Notes: a model not told the origin generated them from the sequence alone. A DNA stretch of 37,499 nucleotides from an uncultured Paenalcaligenes sp. (GCA_947626245.1 CANQRK010000006.1:1-37499), one strand, 5' to 3'; positions 7,580 to 18,511 are shown, counted from the first letter of the stretch. Program-made: numbers and translations.

Positions 7580-8920
7580 TCAAACCGCGTCTGTTTTTCG
7601 CTGTAATACGGCCGCAAAGAAACCATCTGTATGATGATAGTCTGGGCGGAGTTCTAGGTAAGGGCCTGCCATCGTCAGGTCAGGACTCCGTGAAGCTATT
7701 ATAGGATTAACATCCATTAGCTCAAAGTGGGGGTGTTGTTGTAAAAACCAAGCGACTTGGTCTTGGTTTTCTTGGGGCAACACGCTACAAGTAGCATAAA
7801 CCAAACGGCCTCCGGGCGCGACACATTTTGCAGCTCGCTCAAGAATCTCTCGTTGAATCTGCACATAATGATCCACACCTGAAGCCTGCAAGCGCCATTT
7901 AATGTCAGGATTACGACGTAATGTGCCTGTACCGCTACACGGTGCATCAACCAAAACCCGCTGGGCTTTGCCTTGGAGGCGCTTGACCCGAGGATCATTC
8001 GCTTCGTTGACTGCTACTGGTACTATATTCGATAAACCACTACGTGCAAAGCGAGGTTTGGCACGAGCCAAACGCGCTGCTGACGTATCAAAAGCATATA
8101 AACGACCCGTGGATCGCATCAATGCGCCTATCAATAGGGTTTTCCCCCCTGCACCAGCACAGAAATCAATAATCATTTCCCCGCGCTTAGGTGCAACCAA
8201 GGCGGCTAGCAATTGACTGCCCTCGTCCTGAACCTCGATTTCGCCTTTTTCAAACTGAGGCCAATTTGCCACATAAGGACGCCCACGCAAGCGAATACCC
8301 CACGGAGACAAAGCCGTTGCTGTTGGCTTAAAGCGCGCCGTTTCACCGTCAGACAACTGCGCCAAAACGGTATCACGGTCTGCTTTTAAAGGATTAACGC
8401 GTAAATCTAAAGGTGCCTCTGTATTAAACGCAGCAGCCAAATGCTCGTAATCTGGCATGGTTTCTAGTTGCTGTGCTAACCAGTCTGGCAGACTGTAGCG
8501 CTGAGCAAAAGACATTTCCAGTGCATCTAAGGCGATCACGTGTTCCAGCCAACCTTGCTCAGCCTCGTCTAGAGCTCCGCGTATGTCTTTATCCCAGGTA
8601 TTTAACAAACCTAAAATAGCCAGACGACGAGAACCAGAGCCCACGCCGCTTTCTGCTAAATAACGGTAACGGCGTAAATGGCGCAATACATCAAAGGCGG
8701 CATTTGTCACCTCGGAGCGATCACGCCCGCCCATGTTTTTTTGCTTGCGCATCCAGTGCGACAAGACAGCATCCGCTGGATGCTCCCACTGTAATATTTG
8801 CCCTAAGACCGCGGTGACCTGGTCAATGCGACGCGCCACCAAAGAAATTGGTGTGTTTTTTTGCGTAGTATTATGGCGCGCAGGGCCTGTTTTTTTACGT
8901 GGGGAACGTTGTGTAGACAT
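7580..8920 (-). CDS. RsmB/NOP family rRNA cytosine-C5 methyltransferase
   Basis: SAM-dependent RNA m5C methyltransferase, expected to modify 16S rRNA. It has DFCAGAGGKT (about 252-261, SAM binding), VDAPCSGTGTLRRNPD (Cys about 328) and YATCSVLPQEN (catalytic Cys about 378), the two-cysteine signature of the NOL1/NOP2/Sun family. The N-terminal 150 residues are helical and only loosely NusB-like, so identity as RsmB itself is not certain. The track's start at 8953 is a TTG overlapping purN; I prefer ATG 8920 (MSTQRSPRKK), 22 bp after the purN stop. Neither start has a clear Shine-Dalgarno sequence. Probably co-transcribed with purN. Confidence 0.85.
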   Translation of the reverse strand: MSTQRSPRKKTGPARHNTTQKNTPISLVARRIDQVTAVLGQILQWEHPADAVLSHWMRKQKNMGGRDRSEVTNAAFDVLRHLRRYRYLAESGVGSGSRRLAILGLLNTWDKDIRGALDEAEQGWLEHVIALDALEMSFAQRYSLPDWLAQQLETMPDYEHLAAAFNTEAPLDLRVNPLKADRDTVLAQLSDGETARFKPTATALSPWGIRLRGRPYVANWPQFEKGEIEVQDEGSQLLAALVAPKRGEMIIDFCAGAGGKTLLIGALMRSTGRLYAFDTSAARLARAKPRFARSGLSNIVPVAVNEANDPRVKRLQGKAQRVLVDAPCSGTGTLRRNPDIKWRLQASGVDHYVQIQREILERAAKCVAPGGRLVYATCSVLPQENQDQVAWFLQQHPHFELMDVNPIIASRSPDLTMAGPYLELRPDYHHTDGFFAAVLQRKTDAV

Positions 8921-8942
8921 AAATCTAAAAATTCTAAAAGTA

Positions 8943-9593
8943 TTAAAGCGCAAATGCGCGGTGAGCTACGCCATCCACTTGAACTCTACCTGTTTCAAGT
9001 AAACGCACTCGCCCTTCGACTAACCATTGCAACACCTCATTATAGACACGGTGCTCAATGGCTAATAAACGACCGGCCAAACTGGTCTCATCATCCTCTT
9101 GTTGTACAGGCACGATGCCTTGGGCGATAATAGGACCATGATCCAGCACAGCTGTCACAAAGTGTACGGTACAACCATGCCATTGCAATTGTGCATCCAA
9201 GGCCTGCTGATGCGTATTCAGGCCTGGAAACAAAGGCAACAGCGATGGATGTATATTAATCAGTTTGCCATCAAATTGCTCAACAAAGCTTGGACTCAGT
9301 ATCCGCATAAAGCCTGCTAACAACACATAATCAGGTTGATAGGTCTGAATCACTGTAGCCAGTTGGTCATCAAACTGTTGACGGCTAGCAAATGCCTTGT
9401 GCTCTAACACTTCGGTCACCAGGCCTTGTTCTTGGGCCCACTGTATACCCAGAGCATCTGCTTTATTTGCAATAACAGCAACTACTTCAGCAGCTAACTG
9501 TTTCTTTTTTATAGTTTCTACTATAGATTGCATATTAGAGCCGCGTCCCGATATAAGGATAACAATGCGGCATTTTTTACTTGAGTCCGTCAA
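8943..9593 (-). CDS. purN: Phosphoribosylglycinamide formyltransferase
   Basis: Third step of de novo purine synthesis: transfers a formyl group from 10-formyl-THF to GAR. N-terminal ISGRGSNMQ is the phosphate-binding loop, NIHPSLLPLFPGLNTHQ carries the catalytic Asn-His pair, and VTAVLDHGPIIAQ carries the catalytic Asp. The ORF track starts at TTG 9605, but TTG 9593 has GGAG (9603-9600) exactly 6 nt upstream and gives the plausible N-terminus MTDSSKKCRIVILISGRGSN, 216 aa in all. No ATG or GTG lies in frame before the P-loop. It is divergent from ribF, with only about 40 bp between starts. Confidence 0.92.
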   Translation of the reverse strand: MTDSSKKCRIVILISGRGSNMQSIVETIKKKQLAAEVVAVIANKADALGIQWAQEQGLVTEVLEHKAFASRQQFDDQLATVIQTYQPDYVLLAGFMRILSPSFVEQFDGKLINIHPSLLPLFPGLNTHQQALDAQLQWHGCTVHFVTAVLDHGPIIAQGIVPVQQEDDETSLAGRLLAIEHRVYNEVLQWLVEGRVRLLETGRVQVDGVAHRAFAL

Positions 9594-9599
9594 CTTTCG

Positions 9600-9603
9600 C
9601 TCC
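9600..9603 (-). promoter_or_regulatory. Shine-Dalgarno GGAG deciding the purN TTG start
   Basis: On the minus strand GGAG is followed by six bases and then TTG (9593-9591). The upstream in-frame TTG (9605) overlaps this site and lacks its own Shine-Dalgarno sequence. Confidence 0.6.
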
Positions 9604-9634
9604 AACGTTTTTCAAAGACAATTTTGTTTTGCCC

Positions 9635-10600
9635 GTGAAACCTACTTTTTCCATCTATCGCAATTTGCCTCGCTACAACACGAGTGCAGCCAGTGCCTTA
9701 ACCATCGGTAATTTTGATGGGGTGCATCTGGGGCATCAGGCAATCTTGCACCGTCTCAATCAAGAAGCACAACAACGCAATTTAATTCCAAGCGTGATGA
9801 CGTTTGATCCTCATCCGCGTGCTTTTTTTGCCGAGCGTGCGCAACGCCCTGAATTGTACCCTGCTCAGATCAATACCCTAAGAGATAAATTGCAAAAACT
9901 AGCAGAGCATGGGGCTCAACAAGTCATTTTGCAACGTTTTAATCAGGCGTTTGCTACGCTTAGCCCTCAACAGTTCATCGAAGAACTTCTTATTCAAGGA
10001 CTAAGCGTTAAATGGCTCCTGATCGGACAAGATTTTAAATTTGGCCATAAACGTCAAGGCGACGTCGAGTTACTTAAAACAGCAGGTGCGCAGCACGGCT
10101 TTACGGTTGAGCGTATCGAAGACGTGGTTGACGCCGTGGGCCAGCGTATTTCCAGCTCGGATGTACGCACCGCCTTAGCCCAAGGCAACTTAGCAGCGGC
10201 CCATACCCATTTGGGCTACCCCTATTGTATTAGCGGCCATGTGATTCATGGTCAAAAGCTAGGTCGCACCATCGGCTACCCCACCCTCAACCTCGCAGTG
10301 CCTGCCCATTGCGCAGCGCGTACCGGAGTATATATAGTAAAATTATTTGGTTTAGCGGATCAGCCTATGGCTGGTGTAGCCAGCTTAGGGGTGCGCCCCA
10401 CCGTCGAAGACGGTGGTCGCCTATTGCTCGAGGTGCATCTTTTAGACCGAGAGGTCAACGCTTACGGTAAACTAATTAAGGTTGAGTTTCTACATTTCGT
10501 TAGAAACGAAGAAAAATTTTCAGATCTTCAGACAATGATGGCTGCCATCGATACCGATGCCCGCAGCGCTCGTGAGTATTTTGCCTCCCATGGACTATAA
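9635..10600 (+). CDS. ribF: Bifunctional riboflavin kinase / FAD synthetase
   Basis: Makes FMN and then FAD from riboflavin. The adenylyltransferase domain starts with [13 protein letters not shown] (about residues 23-35 of the proposed protein) and includes SSSDVRTAL. The kinase domain contains [11 protein letters not shown] and the [11 protein letters not shown] block. The ORF track starts at TTG 9581, overlapping purN; GTG 9635 gives [15 protein letters not shown], a normal RibF N-terminus, 321 aa. First gene of ribF-ileS-lspA-coaBC-dut; its last 11 bp overlap ileS. Confidence 0.92.
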   Translation: MKPTFSIYRNLPRYNTSAASALTIGNFDGVHLGHQAILHRLNQEAQQRNLIPSVMTFDPHPRAFFAERAQRPELYPAQINTLRDKLQKLAEHGAQQVILQRFNQAFATLSPQQFIEELLIQGLSVKWLLIGQDFKFGHKRQGDVELLKTAGAQHGFTVERIEDVVDAVGQRISSSDVRTALAQGNLAAAHTHLGYPYCISGHVIHGQKLGRTIGYPTLNLAVPAHCAARTGVYIVKLFGLADQPMAGVASLGVRPTVEDGGRLLLEVHLLDREVNAYGKLIKVEFLHFVRNEEKFSDLQTMMAAIDTDARSAREYFASHGL

Positions 10601-13430
10601 AAACACATTAAACCTACCCGAATCCCCCTTCCCCATGCGTGGAAACCTACCCAAACGTGAGCCTGCTTGGGTTCAGGAATGGCAGGAAAACAACGTCTAC
10701 GCTGCCATCCGTGCAGCCAGTGCGGGGCGTCCTAAATTTGTTTTACACGATGGCCCTCCCTATGCGAATGGTTCTATTCACATTGGGCACGCCGTCAACA
10801 AAATACTCAAAGACATTATTGTCAAAAGTCGAAACATGGCCGGTTTCGATGCACAATACGTACCCGGCTGGGACTGTCATGGCATGCCCATCGAAGTCCA
10901 AATTGAAAAACTCTACGGCAAAAATTTGCCAGTCCAAGAGGTTCAAGCCAAAGCCCGTGCCTATGCTAAAGAGCAAATTGACAGCCAACGCAAAGACTTC
11001 ATTCGCCTAGGTGTACTGGGTCAGTGGGACAACCCCTACCTCACCATGAACCACAGCAACGAAGCCGACGAGCTACGTGTATTGGGGCGCATTTTAGAAA
11101 AAGGCTTTGTCTTCCGCGGCTTAAAACCAGTGAACTGGTGTTTTGATTGTGGTTCTGCTTTGGCCGAAGCCGAAGTCGAATACGCCGATCGTACAGACCC
11201 CTCTATCCATGTGGCCTTCCCCTTTGCTGACAAAGCCAAAGTCGCTGCTGCATTTGGCCTAGATAGCGTTGATGATGGTGCCATTGTGATCTGGACCACC
11301 ACTCCTTGGACCATTCCGGCTAACCAAGCTCTCAACGCTCATCCCGAATTTGAATACGCGTTGGTTCAACTAGACTCCCCTCGCGCTACCGGTTCCACCC
11401 TAATTCTAGCCAAAGACCTCGTAGAGAAATGCCTCGAGGAATGGGGCCTAAGTGGTCAAATTATTGCCACTACCACAGGTGAGAAACTTGAGTTACTCAC
11501 CTTTACTCATCCTCTAGCTAATACTCACGAGGGCTACCAACGCGTTTCCCCCATTTATTTGGCTGATTACGTGTCGCTAGACTCAGGTACCGGTGTGGTG
11601 CACTCTGCTCCTGCCTATGGGGTAGAGGATTTTATTTCCTGCAAAGGCCATCACATCAAAGACGATGACATCCTCAAACCTGTCTTGGGCAACGGCGTCT
11701 ATGCTGAGTCCTTGCCTTTGTTTGGTGGTCAATTCATCTTTAAAGCCAACCCAAAAATTGTCGAAGCGTTAGACCAAGCCGGCTCTTTACTCAAAGCAGT
11801 TCAGTTTCAACACAGCTACATGCATTGCTGGCGCCACAAAACACCCATTATTTATCGTGCAACCAGTCAGTGGTTTGCCGGGATGGACGTGGACAACACC
11901 ACCGGTCGCTCCTTGCGTGAAATGGCCCTCGAAGCCGTTGAAAACACCGAATTCTACCCATCATGGGGCCGTGCACGTTTGCACGCCATGATTGCAAACC
12001 GCCCCGACTGGACCTTATCCCGTCAGCGTCAATGGGGCGTGCCCATGGCTTTCTTTGTACACAAAGAAACAGGCGAACTACATCCTCGCACCCCCGAGCT
12101 TATCGAGCTAGTCGCACAACGCATTGAAAAAGAAGGGATCGAGGCTTGGCAAAAAATCCAGCCCGCCGACTTACTAGGCGATGAGGCTGAGTTCTACGAA
12201 AAAAACACAGACACACTAGACGTCTGGTTTGACTCCGGCAGCACCCATGCCACAGTATTGGGTGGCAACGACGACCCACAAATCAAAGGTTCACACTCCG
12301 ACCAGCTGACTTGGCCAGCTGACCTCTACCTAGAGGGCTCTGACCAACACCGAGGCTGGTTCCACTCGTCCTTGCTGACTGGCTGCATGATGTACGGTCG
12401 CGCGCCCTACAAAGCCCTACTCACTCACGGCTTTGTGGTGGACGGAAAAGGTCGCAAAATGAGTAAATCGGTAGGTAACGTCATTGTGCCGCAAACCATT
12501 GCCGATACCCTAGGGGCTGAAATTCTTCGTTTATGGGCTGCCGCCACCGACTACTCTGGTGAGCTCTCTATTTCTGATGAAATTCTCAAACGTGTGGTTG
12601 AGTCCTACCGTCGTATTCGCAATACCCTTAAATTCCTTTTAGGTAATATTGCCGACTTTGACATTGATAAAGACGCTCTGCCTATAGACCGCCTATTAGA
12701 GATCGACCGTTACGCTTTAGGCATGACGGCTCAAATGCAAGAACAAGCCATTGAGCATTACATGGCTTACGACTTCCACCCCATTGTGGCTCGTTTGCAA
12801 ACCTTCTGCTCCGAGGACCTAGGGGCGTTTTACCTCGATATTCTCAAAGATCGTCTCTACACCACTAAACCAGACAGCTATGCTCGTCGCTCGGCTCAAA
12901 CAGCGCTCTACCATATTACCCGTGCGCTCTTAAAGCTAATGGCTCCGATTTTGTCATTTACAGCCGAAGAAGCCTGGAAGGACCTCCACTTAGGCAAAGA
13001 GCAACCCCTCACCATCTTTACCGAATCCTTCCATGCGATTCCTGTAGCGCGTGACAATGCACCGTTGTTGGCACAATGGACTCGTATTCGTGAAATTCGT
13101 GCTGACGTAATGCGTCAAATCGAAGTGATTCGTAGCGAAGGCAAAATCGGTTCGTCTCTGGCCGCCGAAGTCGACATCTACGCCAATGGCGAAGACTACG
13201 CTTTATTATCTCAATTGGCCGACGACCTTCGTTTTGCTTTATTGGTATCACGTGCCACCTTGCACAGTGGTGACTCCTTACGCATCGAAGTCACACCAAC
13301 CACCGCTGAAAAATGCGATCGCTGCTGGCATCATAGTCATGATGTGGGCAGCAACGAAGAGCATGCCTCTTTATGCGGTCGTTGTGTCAGCAACCTAGAA
13401 GGTACGGGCGAAGTTCGTGAGCACGCTTAA
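10590..13430 (+). CDS. ileS: Isoleucyl-tRNA synthetase
   Basis: Class I aminoacyl-tRNA synthetase, 946 aa, close to the bacterial norm. HIGH motif within GSIHIGH (about 61-67), CP1 editing domain ([14 protein letters not shown]), KMSKS at about 621-625, and a C-terminal zinc finger with CDRCWHH and CGRC pairs. The zinc finger places it in the common bacterial type (mupirocin-sensitive class) rather than the eukaryote-like IleS2. ATG 10590 ([18 protein letters not shown]) is preferred over the track's upstream GTG at 10557; it overlaps the ribF stop. Downstream it overlaps the lspA start by 14 bp, so the three genes are likely coupled. Confidence 0.96.
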   Translation: MDYKNTLNLPESPFPMRGNLPKREPAWVQEWQENNVYAAIRAASAGRPKFVLHDGPPYANGSIHIGHAVNKILKDIIVKSRNMAGFDAQYVPGWDCHGMPIEVQIEKLYGKNLPVQEVQAKARAYAKEQIDSQRKDFIRLGVLGQWDNPYLTMNHSNEADELRVLGRILEKGFVFRGLKPVNWCFDCGSALAEAEVEYADRTDPSIHVAFPFADKAKVAAAFGLDSVDDGAIVIWTTTPWTIPANQALNAHPEFEYALVQLDSPRATGSTLILAKDLVEKCLEEWGLSGQIIATTTGEKLELLTFTHPLANTHEGYQRVSPIYLADYVSLDSGTGVVHSAPAYGVEDFISCKGHHIKDDDILKPVLGNGVYAESLPLFGGQFIFKANPKIVEALDQAGSLLKAVQFQHSYMHCWRHKTPIIYRATSQWFAGMDVDNTTGRSLREMALEAVENTEFYPSWGRARLHAMIANRPDWTLSRQRQWGVPMAFFVHKETGELHPRTPELIELVAQRIEKEGIEAWQKIQPADLLGDEAEFYEKNTDTLDVWFDSGSTHATVLGGNDDPQIKGSHSDQLTWPADLYLEGSDQHRGWFHSSLLTGCMMYGRAPYKALLTHGFVVDGKGRKMSKSVGNVIVPQTIADTLGAEILRLWAAATDYSGELSISDEILKRVVESYRRIRNTLKFLLGNIADFDIDKDALPIDRLLEIDRYALGMTAQMQEQAIEHYMAYDFHPIVARLQTFCSEDLGAFYLDILKDRLYTTKPDSYARRSAQTALYHITRALLKLMAPILSFTAEEAWKDLHLGKEQPLTIFTESFHAIPVARDNAPLLAQWTRIREIRADVMRQIEVIRSEGKIGSSLAAEVDIYANGEDYALLSQLADDLRFALLVSRATLHSGDSLRIEVTPTTAEKCDRCWHHSHDVGSNEEHASLCGRCVSNLEGTGEVREHA

Positions 13431-13947
13431 CACCTCTAGCTCTAAAGCCTCCTCTCTAAAGCGAGGGGGCTTTATTTATTGGCTGCTTATTGCCTTAGCC
13501 ATTGTGTTGGTGGACCAAATCACCAAGCAAGCCATCGAGCACAGTCTTCATTACGCAGAGCGCCTGCATCTACTGCCTTTTTTTGATCTGACTCTACTCT
13601 ATAACCCAGGCGCAGCCTTTAGCTTTTTAGCTGAAGGCTCTGGTTGGCAGCGTTGGTTTTTCACTGGCATTGCATTAGTAGCGACCGTTCTTATTGTTCA
13701 TTTACTGCGCAAACACCCCGAACAAAAGCTATTTTGCGCATCACTCAGCCTGATTTTAGGCGGTGCCATCGGCAACTTAATTGATAGACTGTTGCACTCT
13801 CACGTTATTGATTTTTTATTGTTTTACTGGCGTGATGCGTATTTTCCTGCCTTTAATGTAGCAGACATAGCGATTAGCTGTGGCGCTGCTTTACTAATTT
13901 TGGATGAAATTTTACGCATCAAAAAGCAGAAAAAAACCAAAGGGTAA
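13417..13947 (+). CDS. lspA: Lipoprotein signal peptidase II
   Basis: Inner-membrane aspartic protease that removes signal peptides from prolipoproteins after lipid attachment. Four hydrophobic segments (about 20-37, 60-75, 82-97, 105-120, with a further C-terminal one near 148-165) and the conserved blocks [18 protein letters not shown] (Asp123) and FNVADIAIS (Asp150) with both catalytic aspartates are present. GTG start inside the end of ileS. The first 16 residues are a polar extension relative to short homologues. The lipoprotein at 36181-36738 would be a substrate. Confidence 0.94.
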   Translation: MSTLNTSSSKASSLKRGGFIYWLLIALAIVLVDQITKQAIEHSLHYAERLHLLPFFDLTLLYNPGAAFSFLAEGSGWQRWFFTGIALVATVLIVHLLRKHPEQKLFCASLSLILGGAIGNLIDRLLHSHVIDFLLFYWRDAYFPAFNVADIAISCGAALLILDEILRIKKQKKTKG

Positions 13948-13951
13948 CACC

Positions 13952-15154
13952 ATGCAAGCCTTAGCCAACAAACGTTTAATTTTAGGCCTAACCGGCGGCA
14001 TTGCCTGCTATAAAAGCGCCGAATTTTTACGTCGAGCCCAAGACCAAGGGGCTGAGTTTGATGTGGTCATGACCCAAGGGGCTCAGCAATTTATTACACC
14101 GGTTACCTTTAAAGCCCTCTCGGGCCGTCATGTTCATACAGACCTTTGGGATAACAGCAGCCCAGACAACATGGCTCATATCCATCTGAGCCGTGACGCC
14201 GATGCCATTATTATTGCGCCGACTAGCACCAACTTCATTGCTAAACTGGCTACAGGCTTAGCCGATGACTTGCTCAGCACGCTTTGTGTCGCTCGCGGCA
14301 ACTGCCCCTTGATTGTAGCGCCTGCCATGAACAAAGAAATGTGGGCCCACCCCGCCACCCAACGTAATATTGCGCAACTTAAAGCCGATGGCGTTCATAT
14401 TATTGGCCCTGGCAGTGGTGATCAAGCCTGTGGCGAAGTCGGCGATGGCCGGATGCTGGAACCCCTACAACTGTTAGCTGAGGTAGTCGCATTTTTTGAA
14501 CCTAAATCCCTACAAGGAAAAAAAGTTCTGATCACCGCTGGCCCTACCTCTGAGCCCATTGACCCCATCCGCACAATTACCAACCGCTCCTCAGGCAAAA
14601 TGGGTTATGCCATTGCTCAAGCTGCCTTTAATGCAGGTGCCGAGGTGCAGTTGGTCTCGGGCCCAGTCAAACTAGACACACCTTATGGTGTCAAACGCTA
14701 TGACGTAGAAAGTGCACATGATATGCAATCTGCCGTTATGGCCTTGGCTCCACACGCTGACGTTTTCATTAGCGTGGCGGCTGTCGCCGACTGGCATGTC
14801 AGCAATGCTAGCCAACACAAACTCAAAAAAGACGCCAATCAAACGGCCCCCCATTTAGAGTTTGCACCTAACCCCGATATCTTAGCGGGCGTTGCCGCCA
14901 TGAGTCCCGCCACCAAGCCCTACTGTGTAGGCTTTGCTGCTGAAACAGAAAACCTGCTCGAGCATGCGCAAGCCAAACGCTTACGCAAAGGCGTACCACT
15001 ATTAGTCGCAAACTTAGCCCAAGTCGCCATGGACAAAGACGACACCCAGCTAATGATGATACACGACCAAGGCCACGAGCAATGGGACCCTCAGTCCAAG
15101 CACGAAGCCGCCCAGCAGTTAGTACGCTATATTGCCCAGCGCCTCCCCTCTTAA
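13952..15154 (+). CDS. coaBC: Phosphopantothenoylcysteine synthetase/decarboxylase
   Basis: Bifunctional CoA synthesis enzyme. The N-terminal flavoprotein decarboxylase domain (about 1-185) begins LGLTGGIACYKSAEFLR and has PAMNKEMW. The C-terminal CTP-dependent ligase domain starts about 188 with VLITAGPTSEPIDPIRTITN and NRSSGKMGYAIA and later has KLKKD. ATG 13952 (MQALANKRLILGL) lies 4 bp after the lspA stop and is preferred to the longer track ORF that overlaps lspA in another frame. 400 aa. Dut follows, the same coaBC-dut pair as in many proteobacteria. Confidence 0.95.
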   Translation: MQALANKRLILGLTGGIACYKSAEFLRRAQDQGAEFDVVMTQGAQQFITPVTFKALSGRHVHTDLWDNSSPDNMAHIHLSRDADAIIIAPTSTNFIAKLATGLADDLLSTLCVARGNCPLIVAPAMNKEMWAHPATQRNIAQLKADGVHIIGPGSGDQACGEVGDGRMLEPLQLLAEVVAFFEPKSLQGKKVLITAGPTSEPIDPIRTITNRSSGKMGYAIAQAAFNAGAEVQLVSGPVKLDTPYGVKRYDVESAHDMQSAVMALAPHADVFISVAAVADWHVSNASQHKLKKDANQTAPHLEFAPNPDILAGVAAMSPATKPYCVGFAAETENLLEHAQAKRLRKGVPLLVANLAQVAMDKDDTQLMMIHDQGHEQWDPQSKHEAAQQLVRYIAQRLPS

Positions 15155-15172
15155 TTTTTACCTTAGTCCCAC

Positions 15173-15622
15173 ATGAAAAGTATTGCTGTTAAAATTCTTG
15201 ATGATCGCATCAAAGAACTTCCCGCCTATGCGACTCCTGGCTCTGCTGGCTTAGATTTACGTGCCTGTTTAGATGAAACCATCCACTTAGCTCCCGGTCA
15301 AACTCAACTCATCCCAACAGGCTTAGCCGTCCATATTGCCGACCATAACTATGCGGCCATGCTTTTACCGCGCTCGGGTCTAGGCCATAAACACGGTATT
15401 GTATTGGGTAATTTAGTGGGCCTGATTGATTCCGATTACCAAGGCCCTCTTATGGTGTCATTATGGAATCGTAGCCAAGACACCTTCGCCATCGAACCCA
15501 TGGATCGCATTGCACAAATGGTCATCGTTCCAGTCATTCAGCCCACCTTTCACTTGGTGGATGACTTTAACGATGAATCTAGCCGTGGCATAGGCGGTTT
15601 TGGTAGCACAGGCCAAAACTAA
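15173..15622 (+). CDS. dut: Deoxyuridine 5'-triphosphate nucleotidohydrolase
   Basis: Homotrimeric dUTPase that converts dUTP to dUMP, limiting uracil in DNA and feeding dTMP synthesis. All five family motifs are visible: [39 protein letters not shown] and the flexible C-terminal [11 protein letters not shown]. 149 aa, normal length. Last gene of the ribF operon, 18 bp after coaBC, followed at once by a strong terminator. Confidence 0.96.
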   Translation: MKSIAVKILDDRIKELPAYATPGSAGLDLRACLDETIHLAPGQTQLIPTGLAVHIADHNYAAMLLPRSGLGHKHGIVLGNLVGLIDSDYQGPLMVSLWNRSQDTFAIEPMDRIAQMVIVPVIQPTFHLVDDFNDESSRGIGGFGSTGQN

Positions 15623-15630
15623 TTGCACAA

Positions 15631-15662
15631 AAAAAGCCCAGTGAATAAACTGGGCTTTTTTT
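15631..15662. terminator. Bidirectional intrinsic terminator, dut / clpA
   Basis: A-rich flank, stem AGCCCAGT / ACTGGGCT with loop GAATAA, then a T-run. Because an A-run precedes and a T-run follows, it works for both convergent genes. Confidence 0.92.
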
Positions 15663-15670
15663 GTACTGAG

Positions 15671-18013
15671 TTAATCAATCAACTCGGCTTCGGGATGTTG
15701 AGGCTCGGGGTGACCACTAGGGTCTTTGCCTGAGCCCTTGTCATCGAAAACCAATACCACCTTGTCATCGGTGTCTAAGTCTACGGTAACCGCCCCTCCG
15801 TTGGTTAAACGACCAAAGAGCAGCTCATCGGCCAAAGCACGGCGAATGGTGTCTTGGATAAGGCGATGCATAGGACGCGCACCCATCAATGGATCAAAGC
15901 CCTTAGCTGCCAAATACTGACGTAAGGCATCCGTAAAGCTGATGTCTACACGTTTGTCATGCAACTGCTGTTCTAGCTGAAGCAAAAACTTGTCCACCAC
16001 ACGCAAGATAATTTCGCGTGATAACGGCGCAAACGGAATAATGGCATCAAGACGATTACGGAACTCGGGCGTAAAGAGACGCTTGATGGCTTCCATTTCG
16101 TCACCGGTCTCGCGCTTGTTCGCAAAACCAATGGTGTTTTTGCTAATGGCTTCGGCTCCCGCATTGGTCGTCATAATAATGATGACATTACGGAAGTCTG
16201 CCTTACGGCCGTTATTGTCTGTTAGGGTGCCATGGTCCATAACCTGCAAAAGAATGTTGTAAACATCAGGATGAGCTTTTTCAATCTCGTCTAGCAACAA
16301 GACACAATGCGGCTGTTTAGTGACTGCCTCGGTTAATAACCCCCCTTGGTCAAAGCCTACATACCCAGGAGGCGCACCTATCAGGCGTGACACAGTATGG
16401 CGCTCCATGTACTCCGACATATCAAAGCGCAAAAGCTCGATACCCAATACAAAAGCTAACTGTCGAGCGACCTCGGTTTTACCCACACCCGTTGGCCCTG
16501 AAAACAGGAACGAACCAATAGGCTTATCAGGTCGACCCAAACCAGAGCGCGTCATTTTAATTGCCGCAGACAAAGCCTCAATGGCTTTGGACTGGCCAAA
16601 GACCACTGTATTCAAATCGCGCTCTAGGGTAGCCAGCTTGTTGCGATCGTCTGTGGAGACATTTTGCGGCGGAATACGCGCAATTTGCGCCACAATGGCT
16701 TGAATATCCGTTTTACCAATGGTTTTCTTTTGACGCGAAGGCGGCAATAGTCGCTGCGCAGCCCCCGCCTCATCGATGACATCGATGGCTTTATCGGGTA
16801 GAAAGCGGTCGCCAATATGGCGTGCGGACAACTCGGCCGCAGCGCTGAGAGCGGCTTGGGTATAACGCACCCCATGATGCTCTTCGAAGTAGGGTTTTAA
16901 GCCACGTAAAATCTGAATCGTTTCATCAACAGTAGGCTCGGCTACATCCACTTTTTGGAAACGACGTGATAACGCTTGGTCTTTTTCAAAGATGCCTCGG
17001 TACTCGGTATAAGTGGTGGCCCCCATGCATTTCAACTGCCCAGAGGACAAAGCCGGTTTAAGTAAGTTAGACGCATCTAAGGCCCCACCGGAGGCTGAGC
17101 CTGCCCCAATTAAGGTATGAATTTCATCAATAAACAAGACCGAACCCGGTTTGCGGTCTAGATCTTTAAGAACGGCCTTAAGACGTTGTTCGAAATCGCC
17201 ACGGTATTTTGTACCTGCCAGCAAAGCCCCCATATCCAACGCATACACCACGGTGTTTTGTAAAATATCAGGGATTTGTTTATTCACAATGCGTAAGGCT
17301 AAGCCCTCGGCAATAGCCGTTTTACCCACCCCTGCCTCGCCAACCAACAAAGGGTTGTTTTTACGACGACGGCACAGCACCTGAATAACGCGTTCAATTT
17401 CCTTGTCGCGCCCAATCAGAGGATCGATACGCCCCTGCTGAGCTAACGCATTTAAGTTATTGGTGTACTGATCTAAAGGCGACTTTTGCTCTTGGGGGCC
17501 AGGAGCCGACTGCATGGGAGCTTGCGGCTGCTCGGCAGGCTCTTGAAGTTTTTGTGCCAAGGGCTCGTGCGAAGCATTTTTAGCAATGCCATGCGACAAG
17601 TAATTAACCACATCAAGACGAGTGACGCCCTGCTGATGTAGGTAATAAATGGCATGCGAGTCTTTTTCGCCATACATAGCAACCAGCACATGGGCGCCAG
17701 TTACCTCGGTTTTAGTCGTAGAACTGGATGAAACATGCATAATGGCACGTTGTATAACGCGCTGAAAGCCCAACGTAGGCTGTGTATCGACTTCTTGGGA
17801 ACCTTCGACCACAGGTGTGTTGTCCGCAATAAACTTACGTAGATGCTGGCGTAGGACAGGAATATCCACAGAGCAAGCGCGTAGCACGTCGGCTGCCGCC
17901 GCATTGTCTAGTAAGGACAACAGCAAGTGCTCTACCGTGATAAATTCATGGCGTGCGGCACGAGCCTCGACAAAGGCCATGTGTAGACTGACTTCTAATT
18001 CTTCGGAGATCAT
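15671..18013 (-). CDS. clpA: ATP-dependent Clp protease ATP-binding subunit ClpA
   Basis: Class 1 Hsp100 unfoldase that feeds substrates to ClpP. The N-domain (about 1-145) is followed by a Gln/Pro-rich linker, D1 with Walker A GEAGVGKT (225-232) and Walker B VLFIDEIHT (292-300), and D2 with Walker A GPTGVGKT (506-513). TIGF in the D2 region matches the ClpP-docking loop. The absence of a long middle coiled coil separates it from ClpB and ClpC. A strong AAGGAGG (18024-18018) precedes the ATG. It lies 94 bp downstream of clpS, whose product modulates its substrate choice. 780 aa. Confidence 0.96.
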   Translation of the reverse strand: MISEELEVSLHMAFVEARAARHEFITVEHLLLSLLDNAAAADVLRACSVDIPVLRQHLRKFIADNTPVVEGSQEVDTQPTLGFQRVIQRAIMHVSSSSTTKTEVTGAHVLVAMYGEKDSHAIYYLHQQGVTRLDVVNYLSHGIAKNASHEPLAQKLQEPAEQPQAPMQSAPGPQEQKSPLDQYTNNLNALAQQGRIDPLIGRDKEIERVIQVLCRRRKNNPLLVGEAGVGKTAIAEGLALRIVNKQIPDILQNTVVYALDMGALLAGTKYRGDFEQRLKAVLKDLDRKPGSVLFIDEIHTLIGAGSASGGALDASNLLKPALSSGQLKCMGATTYTEYRGIFEKDQALSRRFQKVDVAEPTVDETIQILRGLKPYFEEHHGVRYTQAALSAAAELSARHIGDRFLPDKAIDVIDEAGAAQRLLPPSRQKKTIGKTDIQAIVAQIARIPPQNVSTDDRNKLATLERDLNTVVFGQSKAIEALSAAIKMTRSGLGRPDKPIGSFLFSGPTGVGKTEVARQLAFVLGIELLRFDMSEYMERHTVSRLIGAPPGYVGFDQGGLLTEAVTKQPHCVLLLDEIEKAHPDVYNILLQVMDHGTLTDNNGRKADFRNVIIIMTTNAGAEAISKNTIGFANKRETGDEMEAIKRLFTPEFRNRLDAIIPFAPLSREIILRVVDKFLLQLEQQLHDKRVDISFTDALRQYLAAKGFDPLMGARPMHRLIQDTIRRALADELLFGRLTNGGAVTVDLDTDDKVVLVFDDKGSGKDPSGHPEPQHPEAELID

Positions 18014-18107
18014 GTATCCTCCTTCACGGTAATAAAGGTTTCAATAACTTCTATAATAGTGCCAAAACGAAATATTTAAAGGTCTTCACCTAAAAATAAC
18101 TTGTCTT

Positions 18108-18431
18108 TCACGCTTCGGACACTGGCTCCATAATACACTTCAAAGGATGTTGCTCGGTTTGGGCCAGCAGATGAACCTGCTGAATACGAGTTTGAGCAAT
18201 GTCCTTCGGATAGATACCACAGACTCCTCGACCTTGGTAGTGAATAGTCAGCATGATCTGCTCAGCCTCTTCGGCTGTTTTGTGGAAAATACCCATTAAG
18301 ACACCCACTACGAACTCCATAGTAGTGAAATCATCATTGAGCATAATCACCTTGTAAAAAGGAGGCGGCTTGACGTCTACCTTTTGCTCTTCTTTTAACT
18401 CATTTTCATTAATTGTGATATTTAAGCTCAT
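18108..18431 (-). CDS. clpS: ClpA adaptor protein ClpS
   Basis: Adaptor that binds the ClpA N-domain and delivers N-degron substrates. PPFYKVIMLNDDFTTMEFVVGVL contains the conserved hydrophobic-pocket residues (NDDxTxMEFV) and the flexible N-terminus precedes it. 107 aa. Upstream of clpA on the same strand and divergent from a cold-shock gene, the arrangement known for clpS-clpA and cspD in enterics. Confidence 0.95.
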   Translation of the reverse strand: MSLNITINENELKEEQKVDVKPPPFYKVIMLNDDFTTMEFVVGVLMGIFHKTAEEAEQIMLTIHYQGRGVCGIYPKDIAQTRIQQVHLLAQTEQHPLKCIMEPVSEA

Positions 18432-18482
18432 AATTAAATACTAGGTAATTTCCATAGTTGACGGGTATATACTATATTCAGC

Positions 18483-18511
18483 ATTATATAAGTAACCCTG
18501 ATTGATATTCA
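18483..18511 (-). promoter_or_regulatory. Candidate clpS promoter
   Basis: A perfect TATAAT (18488-18483) is preceded 17 bp upstream by TGAATA, a weak -35. It would start transcription about 45 bp before the clpS ATG and lies back-to-back with the cold-shock gene promoter. Confidence 0.33.
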